Of a stretch of 64,000 nt of DNA, positions 25,744 through 35,221 are shown one piece after another. The position numbers were made by a program, and so were the translations under genes. The notes under the pieces are model-generated. The model searched no databases, was not told the DNA's origin, and was given only the letters and a program-made list of their open reading frames with translations. The stretch covers positions 2,046,001 to 2,110,000 of the forward strand of contig NZ_CP031557.1 of assembly GCF_003403075.1 (NCBI RefSeq), given 5' to 3'. Origin of the DNA: Flavobacterium psychrotrophum (GTDB lineage: Bacteria > Bacteroidota > Bacteroidia > Flavobacteriales > Flavobacteriaceae). Numbering within the stretch: position 1 is the stretch's first letter; every line of letters starts with the position of its first letter.

Positions 25744-28700
25744 ATGATAAAGAAATTTATAGAGCGACCTGTCCTGGCGACCGTTATCTCAATACTACTT
25801 GTAATCCTCGGAGTCCTGGGCTTGCTCCAGCTTCCGTTACAAATGTTTCCTGATATTGCCCCACCTGCGGTCCAGGTAACGGCTATTTATCCGGGAGCCA
25901 ACGCTGAAACGCTTTTAAGATCCGTCGCCCCTTCGCTGGAAGAAGCCGTGAATGGCGTAGAGAACATGATGTACATGAATTCCACCGCCAGCAATGACGG
26001 CAGTTTAGTACTGACTGTTTACTTCAAGCTGGGCACTGACCCTGACCAAGCCGCCGTAAATGTGCAGAACCGGGTATCGCAGGCCCAGAGCCAGCTTCCC
26101 CCCGAGGTCATCCAACAGGGCATAACCACAGCCAAGCAGCAGAACAGTAATGTCATGTCTGTCGACCTGTATTCAGAAGATGGTTCAAAATATGATGAAA
26201 CATTCTTAGTTAATTATGCCCAGATAAATATTATGCCTGAGATAAAGCGAATCCCGGGCGTAGGCTCAGTCGTCGTTGCCGGCGGTAATAAGGATTATTC
26301 GATGCGCATATGGCTTAACCCGAAGCAAATGGCAAATTATAACCTGACACCAAAAGAGGTCATGGCCGTAATCCAGGATAAAAATGTAGAGGCAGCGCCC
26401 GGAAAACTGGGCGAAAGCAGTACCGAGTCTTTTGAATACATCATAAAATACAAGGGGAAGCTGAATAAGCCCCAGGATTATGAAAACATGATCATCCGTT
26501 CCGATGCCAGCGGTTCGGTGCTTAGGCTAAAGGATGTGGCACGCGTGGAATTCGGGGCCTATACCTATGGCAGCCATACCTCCATTAACGGCAAACCGGG
26601 CTTTATGATCGGTGTTTTCCAGCAAAGTGGTTCCAATGCCAACGATATCCAGGTAGAGATCAAAAATATAATGGAAAGAGCCTCCAAGAATTTCCCTAAA
26701 GAAGTAAAGTACCTGATACTCTATAGTACTAAAGAAGCGCTTGATGAATCAATCGACCAGGTGGTACATACACTGATCGAGGCATTCCTGTTGGTTTTTG
26801 TGGTGGTGTATCTGTTCCTACAAGATTTCCGCTCAACCCTTATCCCTGCTATTGCCGTTCCGGTAGCCATCCTGGGGACATTCTTTTTCATGTATATATT
26901 CGGCTTTAGCATCAATCTCCTTACAATGTTTGCACTGGTCCTTGCTATCGGTATTGTCGTCGATGATGCCATTGTCGTCGTCGAGGCGGTCCATGCAAAG
27001 ATGGAACACGACCGCCTGGATGCACGTAGTGCTACCATGAAGGCAATGAGCGAGATCAGCGGGGCTATCGTCTCCATTACGCTGATTATGGCTGCGGTAT
27101 TTTTACCCGTAGGCTTCCTAAAAGGGTCTACCGGGATATTTTACCAGCAATTTGCCTTCACCATGGCTATCGCCATAGTAATCTCCGCAGTCAATGCCCT
27201 AACACTAACACCGGCGTTAGCCGCCTTATTTTTGAAAAATGTCCACCTGGAAGAAGAAGGCACGCACCGGAAAGGCTTTATCGGCAAATTTTTCATCGGT
27301 TTCAATAGGTCTTTCGGCAACATGACCCAAAGGTATACCCATTCCCTTTCCTTCCTCATCAGGCACAAATGGCTGAGCATGGCAGGCTTGGGGCTTGTAG
27401 TGATTATAACGGTTTTCCTTATGAACCAAAGTAAGACAGGCTTTATTCCTTCCGAGGACCAGGGCTTTATTGCCGTTGCCGTTTCTCTGCCTCCCGGGGC
27501 ATCCCTGGATCGCAATATGGAAGTTTCAAAGGAGATAGAGAAGCTACTGCTCAAAGAACCCTACCTGCGTGTACTGAGTATAACCAGCGGGCTGAACATC
27601 CTTACACTGACCAATAGCCCGTCCCAGAACGTCACCTTTGTACTGCTCAAACCAAAAAAAGAGCGCGGGCCGGTACAGGATATCAATGAGATTGTATTGA
27701 TCATCAGGGAGAAACTAGCGGTAATTAAAAATGCCAATTTCTTTGTCTTCACCTTCCCAACCGTACCTGGATTCAGTAATGTTGAGGGGCTGGACTTTGT
27801 CTTACAGGACAAGACAGGTAGTGGCAATCTGAACAAACTCGGCAACATAGGCGATAATTTTATTGCTGAATTAATGAAACGCCCGGAAATTGCTGTCGCT
27901 TTTAGCTCATTCCAGGCCAATTATCCGCAATACGAACTCGAAGTCGATGATGAAAAAGCAGACCAGTTGAGCGTAAGTACAAAAGACATCCTCCAAACGA
28001 TGCAGGCCTATTTTGGGGCAACCCAGGCATCGGACTTTAACCGCTTCGGGAAATACTACCGCGTAATGCTCCAGGCCGATATTGCCGAGCGTAATGATCC
28101 TTCAGCACTGGACGGTGTACTGGTAAAAAACAAATTTGGTGAGCGCGTGCCTATCAACACGCTCGTTACCCTTAAACGGACCTTTGGCCCTGAAACCGCC
28201 TCACGCTATAACCTTTTCACTTCAATGAAAATCAATGCGATCCCCAAACCCGGCTTCAGTACCGGGGATGCGATCAGGGCTGTTGAAGAAGTCGCCGCAA
28301 AAAGCCTTCCTACAGGCTATGGATATGAATTTTCGGGAATTACCCGCGAAGAAATATCCTCCGGTGGGCAGTCTGTGGTCATCTTTATGCTTTGCCTTGT
28401 ATTTGTATACTTTTTACTGGCAGCACAATATGAGAGCTACATATTACCACTGGCGGTGATGCTATCTATACCAACCGGAATATTAGGGGTATTCGCTACC
28501 ATTGGTATTGCCGGGATCGATAACAACATCTACGTGCAGGTTGCCCTGATCATGCTTATCGGGCTGCTGGCCAAGAATGCAATATTAATCGTTGAATTCG
28601 CAGCGCAACACAGACGTATGGGCCATAGCATTATAGCCTCCGCCATAGAAGCCGCACAATCCCGTATCAGGCCCATCATCATGACCTCGCTGGCTTTTAT

Positions 28701-28908
28701 TGTAGGATTGGTACCCATGATTTTTGCCACCGGGCCTTCTGCCCAGGGTAACCATTCCATCAGTATTGGCGCCATTGGCGGAATGCTGTTCGGAGTAGTG
28801 GTGGGGCTTTTGATCATACCTGTGCTCTATGTCATTTTCCAGCGACTCCAGGAACGCTTTACCGGTGATCCGGGCAACAAGGGCCCTCACACAAATTCCA
28901 TTCAATAA
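25744..28908 (+). CDS. AcrB-like RND multidrug efflux permease
   Basis: 1054 residues, the standard length for HAE1 pumps. The proton relay is complete: TM4 LAIGIVVDDAIVVVEAVHAKM with both Asp residues, and TM10 GLLAKNAILIVEFAAQHRR with the Lys. IERPVLATVISILLVILG forms TM1, and FVYFLLAAQYESYILPLAVM the TM8-9 region. It exports diverse amphiphilic compounds by functional rotation of a trimer. It lies between the adaptor and the outer-membrane gene, making a complete tripartite pump. Unlike the permease at 1-3045 it has no His-rich loop. Confidence 0.96.
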   Translation: MIKKFIERPVLATVISILLVILGVLGLLQLPLQMFPDIAPPAVQVTAIYPGANAETLLRSVAPSLEEAVNGVENMMYMNSTASNDGSLVLTVYFKLGTDPDQAAVNVQNRVSQAQSQLPPEVIQQGITTAKQQNSNVMSVDLYSEDGSKYDETFLVNYAQINIMPEIKRIPGVGSVVVAGGNKDYSMRIWLNPKQMANYNLTPKEVMAVIQDKNVEAAPGKLGESSTESFEYIIKYKGKLNKPQDYENMIIRSDASGSVLRLKDVARVEFGAYTYGSHTSINGKPGFMIGVFQQSGSNANDIQVEIKNIMERASKNFPKEVKYLILYSTKEALDESIDQVVHTLIEAFLLVFVVVYLFLQDFRSTLIPAIAVPVAILGTFFFMYIFGFSINLLTMFALVLAIGIVVDDAIVVVEAVHAKMEHDRLDARSATMKAMSEISGAIVSITLIMAAVFLPVGFLKGSTGIFYQQFAFTMAIAIVISAVNALTLTPALAALFLKNVHLEEEGTHRKGFIGKFFIGFNRSFGNMTQRYTHSLSFLIRHKWLSMAGLGLVVIITVFLMNQSKTGFIPSEDQGFIAVAVSLPPGASLDRNMEVSKEIEKLLLKEPYLRVLSITSGLNILTLTNSPSQNVTFVLLKPKKERGPVQDINEIVLIIREKLAVIKNANFFVFTFPTVPGFSNVEGLDFVLQDKTGSGNLNKLGNIGDNFIAELMKRPEIAVAFSSFQANYPQYELEVDDEKADQLSVSTKDILQTMQAYFGATQASDFNRFGKYYRVMLQADIAERNDPSALDGVLVKNKFGERVPINTLVTLKRTFGPETASRYNLFTSMKINAIPKPGFSTGDAIRAVEEVAAKSLPTGYGYEFSGITREEISSGGQSVVIFMLCLVFVYFLLAAQYESYILPLAVMLSIPTGILGVFATIGIAGIDNNIYVQVALIMLIGLLAKNAILIVEFAAQHRRMGHSIIASAIEAAQSRIRPIIMTSLAFIVGLVPMIFATGPSAQGNHSISIGAIGGMLFGVVVGLLIIPVLYVIFQRLQERFTGDPGNKGPHTNSIQ

Positions 28909-28916
28909 AATAATTC

Positions 28917-30341
28917 ATGAAAGCTATATTTAAACCACACGGTGCAATTGTTATACTCTTTTGTACCCTTCTGCTGGCCAGTTCGTGCAAGGTATCCCTT
29001 GATGCGCAGCAGCCGGATATCGCCTTGCCCGAGACCTTCCGTGGTGCGGCAGCGGCAGCCACTACCCCGGTGGACGTACTTCCCTGGGGCGATGCCCTGA
29101 AGGAAGAACACCTAAAGCAGCTTATCGACACTGCGCTGGTAACTAATGCGGACCTGCAGCTCGCCGTTAAAAACATTGACGCCGCCAGCCAGTTGCTAAC
29201 CCAGTCGAAACTTGGCTACCTGCCAAATGTGAACCTGGCCGTAAATGCGACAAGCAGCCGCCCGTCGGACAATAGTCTTAACGGCATCAGTCTTAACCAG
29301 TTCCTTGGAAAAAGACATATAGAGGACTATACTGCAGGGGCAGGTCTTTCATGGGAAGCTGATATCTGGGGGAAGGTCAGCAGCCAAAAGAAAGAGGCCC
29401 TTGCAGCATACCTGCTGACCGGCGAAGCAAAGAAAGCGGTGCAGACTCAGCTTGTAGCCAATGTTGCCAGGGGGTATTATAACCTGCTCATGCTCGATGC
29501 ACAGCTTAAAATAGCTAAAGAAAACGAAGCACTGAACACCAATACGCTCCAAATCATCACGCTGCAATATGATTCAGGGCAGGTTACCTCCCTTGCCGTG
29601 CAGCAGGCAGAGGCCCAGCAGCTGACTGCCTCCTCGCTTGTTCCGCGCTTTGAGCAGGAAATAGTGCTGCAGGAGAATGCCATAAGCCTGCTGCTTGGTA
29701 AAATGCCGGCACCAGTAGTGCGGGCTGCATCGCTCGATATATTTTTTCCCCTGGAATCCATGGGTGCCGGAGTTCCGGCGCAGCTCCTGCAGCGCCGACC
29801 GGATGTAAAACAGGCAGAACTTGATATTGTAAGGGCAAAGGCGGTAGCACAATTTACTAAGGCCAATATGTATCCGTCCCTGACCATTACGGCACAGGGT
29901 GGGGTCAATTCCTTTACAGCTTCCAACTGGTTTAACCTTCCCGCCTCGTTATTTGGAAATGTCATGGGCGGGCTTACACAACCCCTGTTCCAGCGCCGGA
30001 AACTAAAGACTCAATACGAACTTGCTAAAATTGAACAGGAGAAAGCGATCGTACGCTTTAAACAGCAGCTCCTTATAGCGGTAGGCGAAGTTTCTTCCGC
30101 GCTGGTTAAGATTGACAAACTGGGCAGCCAAAGGCTGGAGACAGACAAAAGAACACAGACACTCCAAAAGGCTACCGCCAATGCGGATTTGCTTTTTAAA
30201 AATGGGTTGGCTACCTACCTTGAAGTAATTACCGCCCAATCCAATGTCCTGCAAAGCGAATTGCAATCGGCAGAAATTAAGAGGGCGCAATTAGAGGCAT
30301 CCATAGAACTTTACCGCTCAGTTGGCGGCGGCTGGCAATAA
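28917..30341 (+). CDS. OprM/NodT-type outer-membrane efflux lipoprotein
   Basis: 474 residues with a lipobox in TLLLASSC (Cys near residue 24), the NodT-family layout of two repeats with GLSWEADIWGKVSSQKKEA in the first and QPLFQRRKLKTQYELAKIEQ in the second, and LLQRRPDVKQAELDIVRAKA between them. It forms the trimeric channel through the outer membrane for the preceding pump. It starts 9 bases after the AcrB-like gene. It is not closely similar to the TolC-like protein at 3052-4674, which has an ordinary signal peptide. Confidence 0.95.
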   Translation: MKAIFKPHGAIVILFCTLLLASSCKVSLDAQQPDIALPETFRGAAAAATTPVDVLPWGDALKEEHLKQLIDTALVTNADLQLAVKNIDAASQLLTQSKLGYLPNVNLAVNATSSRPSDNSLNGISLNQFLGKRHIEDYTAGAGLSWEADIWGKVSSQKKEALAAYLLTGEAKKAVQTQLVANVARGYYNLLMLDAQLKIAKENEALNTNTLQIITLQYDSGQVTSLAVQQAEAQQLTASSLVPRFEQEIVLQENAISLLLGKMPAPVVRAASLDIFFPLESMGAGVPAQLLQRRPDVKQAELDIVRAKAVAQFTKANMYPSLTITAQGGVNSFTASNWFNLPASLFGNVMGGLTQPLFQRRKLKTQYELAKIEQEKAIVRFKQQLLIAVGEVSSALVKIDKLGSQRLETDKRTQTLQKATANADLLFKNGLATYLEVITAQSNVLQSELQSAEIKRAQLEASIELYRSVGGGWQ

Positions 30342-30370
30342 TTATAAAAGATTAACTAACATAAATTACC

Positions 30371-31162
30371 ATGAGTACACTTAAAGAAAAAACAATTGTG
30401 ATCACAGGGGCAGCAATGGGACTTGGACTAGCGGCTGCGAGGGAAGCGGCATCACAAGGAGCTCACCTTGCATTGGTAGACCTCAACGAAGCGGCCTTGC
30501 AGGAAGCAAAAGCTGCGATTGTTGAATCGTTTCCTGGGGTGGAACTAATCACTATTATTGCGGATGTTTCAGATGAAGCAGCGGTAAAAAATTATGTCCA
30601 GGAAACAGTTGCCGCCTTCGGCAGAATCGATGGATTTTACAACAATGCAGGAATCGAAGGTGGTCAGACAAAATTAATTGATTACGATACTGACCTGTTT
30701 AAAAAAGTAATTAATGTCAATTTAATGGGAATACATTACGGATTACGATATGTGATCCCGGTTATGAAGAAGCAGGGTTACGGCAGAATTGTAAACGTAT
30801 CATCAGTGGCCGGAATACATGGCGTGGTTGATAGAACAGCCTATGTAGCCACTAAACATGCAGTTGCTGGATTAACAAAAGTTGCTGCAATTGAATATGC
30901 AAAGGACGGGGTTGTTACTAATGCCATTGCGCCTGGTTTTATTTACACGCCAATGGTAGAGGAGGCTTTTCTAATAATGAACCCTGAAAACCCCAAAGCC
31001 GCCGAAATAGAGTCCTCACAAAGGAACCCTGCTAAACGATTAGGTCGGCCTGAAGAGGTTGCAAAAGTGGTTGCATTTCTTTTAAGCGAAGACTGTTCAT
31101 ACGTAAATGGGCAAATTATTGCTGTTGACGGTGGGCAGGCAAGCGCATACGGACCCGTGTAA
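30371..31162 (+). CDS. Short-chain dehydrogenase/reductase, downstream of the pump
   Basis: 263-residue classical SDR with TGAAMGLGLAAARE (cofactor loop), LVDLN after beta-2 (Asp suggests NAD), NNAGIEGG, catalytic Ser in VSSVAGIHG and Tyr-x-x-x-Lys in YVATKHAV. The C-terminus SYVNGQIIAVDGGQ is standard for glucose-1-dehydrogenase-like enzymes. It begins 30 bases after the OprM gene and could be read through from the pump operon. Substrate unknown. Confidence 0.9.
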   Translation: MSTLKEKTIVITGAAMGLGLAAAREAASQGAHLALVDLNEAALQEAKAAIVESFPGVELITIIADVSDEAAVKNYVQETVAAFGRIDGFYNNAGIEGGQTKLIDYDTDLFKKVINVNLMGIHYGLRYVIPVMKKQGYGRIVNVSSVAGIHGVVDRTAYVATKHAVAGLTKVAAIEYAKDGVVTNAIAPGFIYTPMVEEAFLIMNPENPKAAEIESSQRNPAKRLGRPEEVAKVVAFLLSEDCSYVNGQIIAVDGGQASAYGPV

Positions 31163-31300
31163 AAAAAAATAAGACGTATTTTATAACTGCTGTCTTTTAA
31201 TACCATTATGGCTACAACATACGCCATTTCGGCTAATCAGCCCGGGAAACTGAACCAGACATTTGTATAAGAAATAATAGAAGAATTAAAACTTAAAACA

Positions 31301-32110
31301 ATGGAAAAGAAAACAATTTTTATTACCGGAGCTTCATCTGGGTTAGGCAAAGCAGCAGCTAAATTATTTCAAAGCAAAGGATGGAATGTTATCGCTACAA
31401 TGCGCCATCCGGAAAAAGAGACCGCATTAGGCCAGTTGGAAAATGTGACCCTGCTGCCCTTGGATGTAACTAACAGCGCCCAAATTAAGGAAACCGTTCA
31501 AAAGGCAGCATCCATCCATCCGATTGATGTAGTGCTGAACAATGCCGGCTATGGGCTCATTGGCCCATTGGAAGCCTTTAGTGATGAACAGGTCACTGAC
31601 CAGATCAACACCAACCTGCTTGGCGTCATTAATGTATCCCGCGCCTTTACACCTGCTTTCCGTGAAAAAAGGAGTGGCATGTTCATTAACGTGACCTCGA
31701 CGTTTGGGCTGCTTAGCTTTCCAACCTGTAGTGTTTACAGTGCTACTAAATTTGCCGTTGATGGTTTTTCTGAAGGCCTTTCCCATGAATTAGCCCAGTT
31801 TGGCGTCCAGGTAAAAATAGTGGCGCCTGGTGGTATGCAGACCGATTTTGCAGGCCGTTCGATGCATGGTGCCATGCATGAGGCGTACGGCAAACTGGTG
31901 GAAAAGGTAAGTGAAGGGTATAGCGCCGAACAGGTTGCCAACTATACAAAAGCGGAAGATGTAGCACAGGTGATCTTTGAGGCAGCTACCGACGGCAAGG
32001 ACCAGTTCCGGTACATAGCGGGTAAGGATGCCATAGCGCTATACGACGAGCGCACGGCAATGGGTGCCGAGGGACAGATAGCGAAAATTAGGGCTCAATT
32101 TATTTTTTAA
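31301..32110 (+). CDS. Short-chain dehydrogenase/reductase of the ketoreductase type
   Basis: 269 residues. TGASSGLGKAAAKLF, then ATMRHPEK after beta-2 (Arg suggests NADPH), NNAGYGLIGPLEAF, catalytic Ser in VTSTFGLLSF, and Tyr-x-x-x-Lys in YSATKFAVDGFSEGLSHEL. The PGGMQTDFAGRS loop and extended C-terminus fit the family of oxidoreductases often encoded with AraC regulators. The AraC gene 30 bases downstream probably forms a unit with it. Confidence 0.9.
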   Translation: MEKKTIFITGASSGLGKAAAKLFQSKGWNVIATMRHPEKETALGQLENVTLLPLDVTNSAQIKETVQKAASIHPIDVVLNNAGYGLIGPLEAFSDEQVTDQINTNLLGVINVSRAFTPAFREKRSGMFINVTSTFGLLSFPTCSVYSATKFAVDGFSEGLSHELAQFGVQVKIVAPGGMQTDFAGRSMHGAMHEAYGKLVEKVSEGYSAEQVANYTKAEDVAQVIFEAATDGKDQFRYIAGKDAIALYDERTAMGAEGQIAKIRAQFIF

Positions 32111-32139
32111 TTACATTTAGAATTTTAATACTGTATCGT

Positions 32140-33051
32140 ATGAAAAAGCATCCCGTCGTTATGGACTCCTTGTCGCAGTTGCACAAGGCCATGGGGCAGC
32201 CAAAACCGCTGCATCCACTGATCAGCATCATAAATTATGGCGAAGCAATTTTTGACCCGCAAGATTACGAGCAGGGTATTGTCCTTAACTTTTACAAGAT
32301 TTCCTTTAAGACCAATTTTTCAGGCAAGCTCAGGTATGGGCAGGGGTTTTATGATTTTGAGGAGGGCGGTATGTCGTTCATTTCGCCTGGCCAAATCCTG
32401 CGCATGCAGGAAGAGGAGGCGGACTATGAGGGCATGTCCCTGCATATCCACCCCGATTTCCTGCGCAACTATCCTATAAACTCAATGATCAAGCAGTACG
32501 GCTTCTTTAGTTATGCTGCTGCAGAAGCGCTTTATCTCTCGGATAAAGAGAAAACTAAGATACTCAGCATATTCCAGTTCATAAAAGATGAACTGGAGGA
32601 ACGGATCGATAAGTTCAGCCAGGACGTAATCATTTCACAGATTGAATTGCTGCTCAACTACAGTAACCGCTTTTACGACCGCCAGTTCATTACCCGGAAA
32701 GCCGTGAATAACGATATCCTGGCCCGCCTTGAGCATTTACTGGATGAGTATTTTAACGGGGAGGGAACACTACTGGGCGGCCTGCCAACGGTAAATTCGG
32801 TGGCGGAACAACTCAGCCTCACCCCGAGATACCTAAGCGATCTCCTGCGCAGCCTTACCGGGCAGAACACCCAACAGTTTATCCATGGAAAGCTTATTGA
32901 AAAGGCGAAGGAACAGCTGGCAAAAGACACACTGACAGTAGCCGAAGTCGCTTACCTGCTGGGCTTTGAGCACCCACAGTCCTTTAACAAGCTGTTTAAA
33001 AGCAAGACCTCACTTTCCCCATCCGACTACAAAAAGAGCCTGCTGAATTAG
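32140..33051 (+). CDS. AraC-family regulator, second copy type
   Basis: 303 residues. The N-terminal sensing domain (about 20-170) has FYKISFKTNFSGKLRYGQGFYDFEEG and FISPGQILRMQ, as in regulators of the cupin type, and the C-terminal HTH pair has SVAEQLSLTPRYLSDLLRSLTGQNTQQFIHGKLIEKAKEQL followed by VAEVAYLLGFEHPQSFNKLFKSKTSLSPSDYK. Directly downstream of an SDR gene on the same strand; AraC regulators in this setting often control the SDR. Different from the AraC at 22850-23752. Confidence 0.92.
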   Translation: MKKHPVVMDSLSQLHKAMGQPKPLHPLISIINYGEAIFDPQDYEQGIVLNFYKISFKTNFSGKLRYGQGFYDFEEGGMSFISPGQILRMQEEEADYEGMSLHIHPDFLRNYPINSMIKQYGFFSYAAAEALYLSDKEKTKILSIFQFIKDELEERIDKFSQDVIISQIELLLNYSNRFYDRQFITRKAVNNDILARLEHLLDEYFNGEGTLLGGLPTVNSVAEQLSLTPRYLSDLLRSLTGQNTQQFIHGKLIEKAKEQLAKDTLTVAEVAYLLGFEHPQSFNKLFKSKTSLSPSDYKKSLLN

Positions 33052-33089
33052 GTAACTATCAGCACAGCGGAAGCCCCGTGCGAAGGATA

Positions 33090-33118
33090 CCGGGCCCGGA
33101 AAAGTGCCGGTAGCCCGG
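33090..33118 (+). terminator. G+C-rich hairpin after the AraC gene
   Basis: CCGGGCCCGG (33090-33099) pairs with CCGGTAGCCCGG (33107-33118) with a two-base bulge, closing a 7-base loop. No T run follows, so it may be an atypical terminator or an mRNA-stabilising structure between the AraC gene and the DUF2652 gene. Confidence 0.4.
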
Positions 33119-33239
33119 GGTTACAAATCTATTATTACCCGCGCAAGCCAACTTAACCATCCGTACCCTAAAAGATAACGGACTTAATTTATATGCCCTG
33201 ATCGTATCAGGCAGTTTTATACCCTAATACCAGAATGCC

Positions 33240-33833
33240 ATGAAAGAGACAAATGAAGGTACTGTTTTTATAGTAGACATCAGTGGATATTCCAGGTTCA
33301 TCAAGGAAATTGACCACTTTAATGGCATGGCGATCATCACCCGCCTTTTCAATGGCATTATTGAAGAAAACCACCTGGGATTTAAAATATCTGAAATCGA
33401 GGGAGATGCCATCTTATTCTACCGGTTCGGCAAACCCGTATCGGTACCGCGCATCTTACTGCAGTTTAAAAGCATGCTGTTGCGCTTCCAAAAGGAATTG
33501 CAAAAGCAGGTACGGGAGTTTTCAATTCTGGCAAGCCTCAGCTTAAAGGCTATTGTCCATTACGGCGATCTGGAAGAGTTTGCCGTGAACCGCTTTTATA
33601 AACTGTATGGTAACACGCTGGTCGATGCACACCGGTTACTCAAAAATAGCGTCCCATTGGATACCTACGTGCTTATAACAAAAGAGTACCTTAATAAAAC
33701 CCATGAAGACCCTGATGGGGTTCCTTCGTGCGGGTTTAGCCAGTGTGAAATCTACGATGTAGGTAACTTGTGCTATACCTATTATCCCTTCGAGAGCCGC
33801 TCCCGTTCAAAACAGGCAATGAGCATAGGCTAA
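33240..33833 (+). CDS. DUF2652 protein with a nucleotide-cyclase-like fold
   Basis: 197 residues. The N-terminus GTVFIVDISGYSRFIKEID and the hairpin KISEIEGDAILFYRFG match the two metal-binding Asp motifs of class III nucleotide cyclases (Asp13 and Asp56), and YGNTLVDAHRLLKN is at the place of the transition-state helix, where cyclases have Asn and Arg; here Arg remains but Asn appears as Asp. I recognise it as DUF2652, a Bacteroidota family. Whether it makes a cyclic nucleotide is unknown; a degenerate cyclase or ligand-binding role is equally possible. No obvious partner gene. Confidence 0.8.
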   Translation: MKETNEGTVFIVDISGYSRFIKEIDHFNGMAIITRLFNGIIEENHLGFKISEIEGDAILFYRFGKPVSVPRILLQFKSMLLRFQKELQKQVREFSILASLSLKAIVHYGDLEEFAVNRFYKLYGNTLVDAHRLLKNSVPLDTYVLITKEYLNKTHEDPDGVPSCGFSQCEIYDVGNLCYTYYPFESRSRSKQAMSIG

Positions 33834-33918
33834 AAAAGATAGGCCGGATTAACTTAAGTGAAAAATTTCAAATCTATTTATACGGAATTTTGCCCTATAA
33901 TATTAAAATACATACATA

Positions 33919-34767
33919 ATGATTAGTAAAGTAAAAAAAATAATTGCGGCTGTATGCAGCCTTTGGATTCTGGCAGGCATGACGGTATTTACATCATGTT
34001 CGGACGATGACCGCCACGGCACCGTAAAAAAATCACCCGTCGTGCTTGTCCATGGCGCCTGGCAGGGTGACTACGCCTGGGAAGAAGTAAGGAACGGCCT
34101 GGTTGGGCGTGGGTATGACGTTACCGTAGTAGCACTGGCGGGGCACGGTGCCGATAACACACCGGTAAGTGGGTTAACATTTTCAGGTTACGTTAGCCAG
34201 GTAAAGCTGGCCGTTACCGCTTTTGATGAGCCGGTAATACTGGTAGGGCACAGCCTTGGCGGGGCATTGATCACACAAGCCGCTGCCGAAATTCCCGGCA
34301 AAATCAAAAAGCTGGTATATGTTGCAGGTTTCATACCCGCGAGCGGAAAAAGCGTACTGGATTATTCCATGTTGGATCCTGCTTCCCTGTTGGGCCCTGT
34401 ACTTGAATTTAATGCGGAGGGCAGCCTGGCAGGGCTGGTAAATCCCGAAATTAATTTTCCTAATGTCTTTTGCCAGGATGGTACGCCCCAGCAAAAACAG
34501 TTCCTCCTGGAACACTATAAGCCGGAAGCTGTCGCACCCCTGGCCACACCACTTTCCTACCAGGCAAGCGATTACCAATCGGCAGGAAGCAAATATTATA
34601 TCTACACGAAAATTGATAATGCTATCAGCCTTGGATTCCAGCAGCAGATGGCAGCAGATGCGGGCATTACCGCTACCTACACCATCGATGCGGGCCATAG
34701 CCCCTTTATCTCTAAGCCCGGTGAGCTTACTGCCATGCTGAGTGAAATTTTAATAAACAATAAATAA
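33919..34767 (+). CDS. Alpha/beta-hydrolase lipoprotein
   Basis: 282 residues with a lipoprotein signal (MISKVKKIIAAVCSLWILAG, Cys27 in TSC). The hydrolase fold follows: VVLVHGAWQGDYAW (oxyanion hole), VGHSLGG with nucleophile Ser112, likely acid Asp233 and His260 in DAGHSPF. The HGAW start is typical of the plant-type esterase and hydroxynitrile-lyase-like group. Exported and attached to a membrane, it would act on small esters. The peroxiredoxin gene follows after 10 bases. Confidence 0.88.
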   Translation: MISKVKKIIAAVCSLWILAGMTVFTSCSDDDRHGTVKKSPVVLVHGAWQGDYAWEEVRNGLVGRGYDVTVVALAGHGADNTPVSGLTFSGYVSQVKLAVTAFDEPVILVGHSLGGALITQAAAEIPGKIKKLVYVAGFIPASGKSVLDYSMLDPASLLGPVLEFNAEGSLAGLVNPEINFPNVFCQDGTPQQKQFLLEHYKPEAVAPLATPLSYQASDYQSAGSKYYIYTKIDNAISLGFQQQMAADAGITATYTIDAGHSPFISKPGELTAMLSEILINNK

Positions 34768-34777
34768 GGATATTACA

Positions 34778-35215
34778 ATGGAGGTAGGTGAAAGAATACC
34801 CGAATTTACACTGACGGACCAAAATGGCGATAACTTTAACGTTCGTGATTATCTGGGCAGGAAACTAGTAATCTACTTTTATCCAAAAGATGAAAGCGGC
34901 GTGTGTACCAGGGAGGCCTGTGCGTTTCGCGACAGCTATACGGCCTTTGAGGCAAAAGGCACCACGGTGATCGGCATCAATTCCGGGAGCGTCGAAAGCC
35001 ATAAAAAATTCGCAACGAACCACAGCCTGAATTTCACGTTGCTCAGCGACCCGGGGAATAAGGTACTAAAGGCGTTTGGCATTAAGAGCGTACTGTTCTT
35101 AACTGGTAGGGAAACTTTCGTTGTCGACGGGAGTGGTAGGGTGACCTATAAGTATCGGGGCTTTCTAAACGGTACGGCACATGTGCAAAAAACACTGGAA
35201 TATTTACAACACTAA
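34778..35215 (+). CDS. Peroxiredoxin of the BCP/PrxQ type
   Basis: 145-residue thiol peroxidase. The active-site segment YPKDESGVCTREACAFRD gives peroxidatic Cys43 and resolving Cys48, five residues apart as in PrxQ/BCP proteins; the usual TPGC is changed to SGVC. It reduces hydrogen peroxide and organic peroxides with electrons from thioredoxin. It is between the hydrolase and a Crp-family regulator gene (6 bases downstream), a likely operon for oxidative stress. Confidence 0.93.
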   Translation: MEVGERIPEFTLTDQNGDNFNVRDYLGRKLVIYFYPKDESGVCTREACAFRDSYTAFEAKGTTVIGINSGSVESHKKFATNHSLNFTLLSDPGNKVLKAFGIKSVLFLTGRETFVVDGSGRVTYKYRGFLNGTAHVQKTLEYLQH

Positions 35216-35221
35216 TAAGGC

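Noticed and set aside
34885..34935. Peroxiredoxin with a lost active-site motif (no TPGC)
   Set aside because: SGVC keeps the peroxidatic Cys43 in register and Cys48 is present, so the active site is complete.
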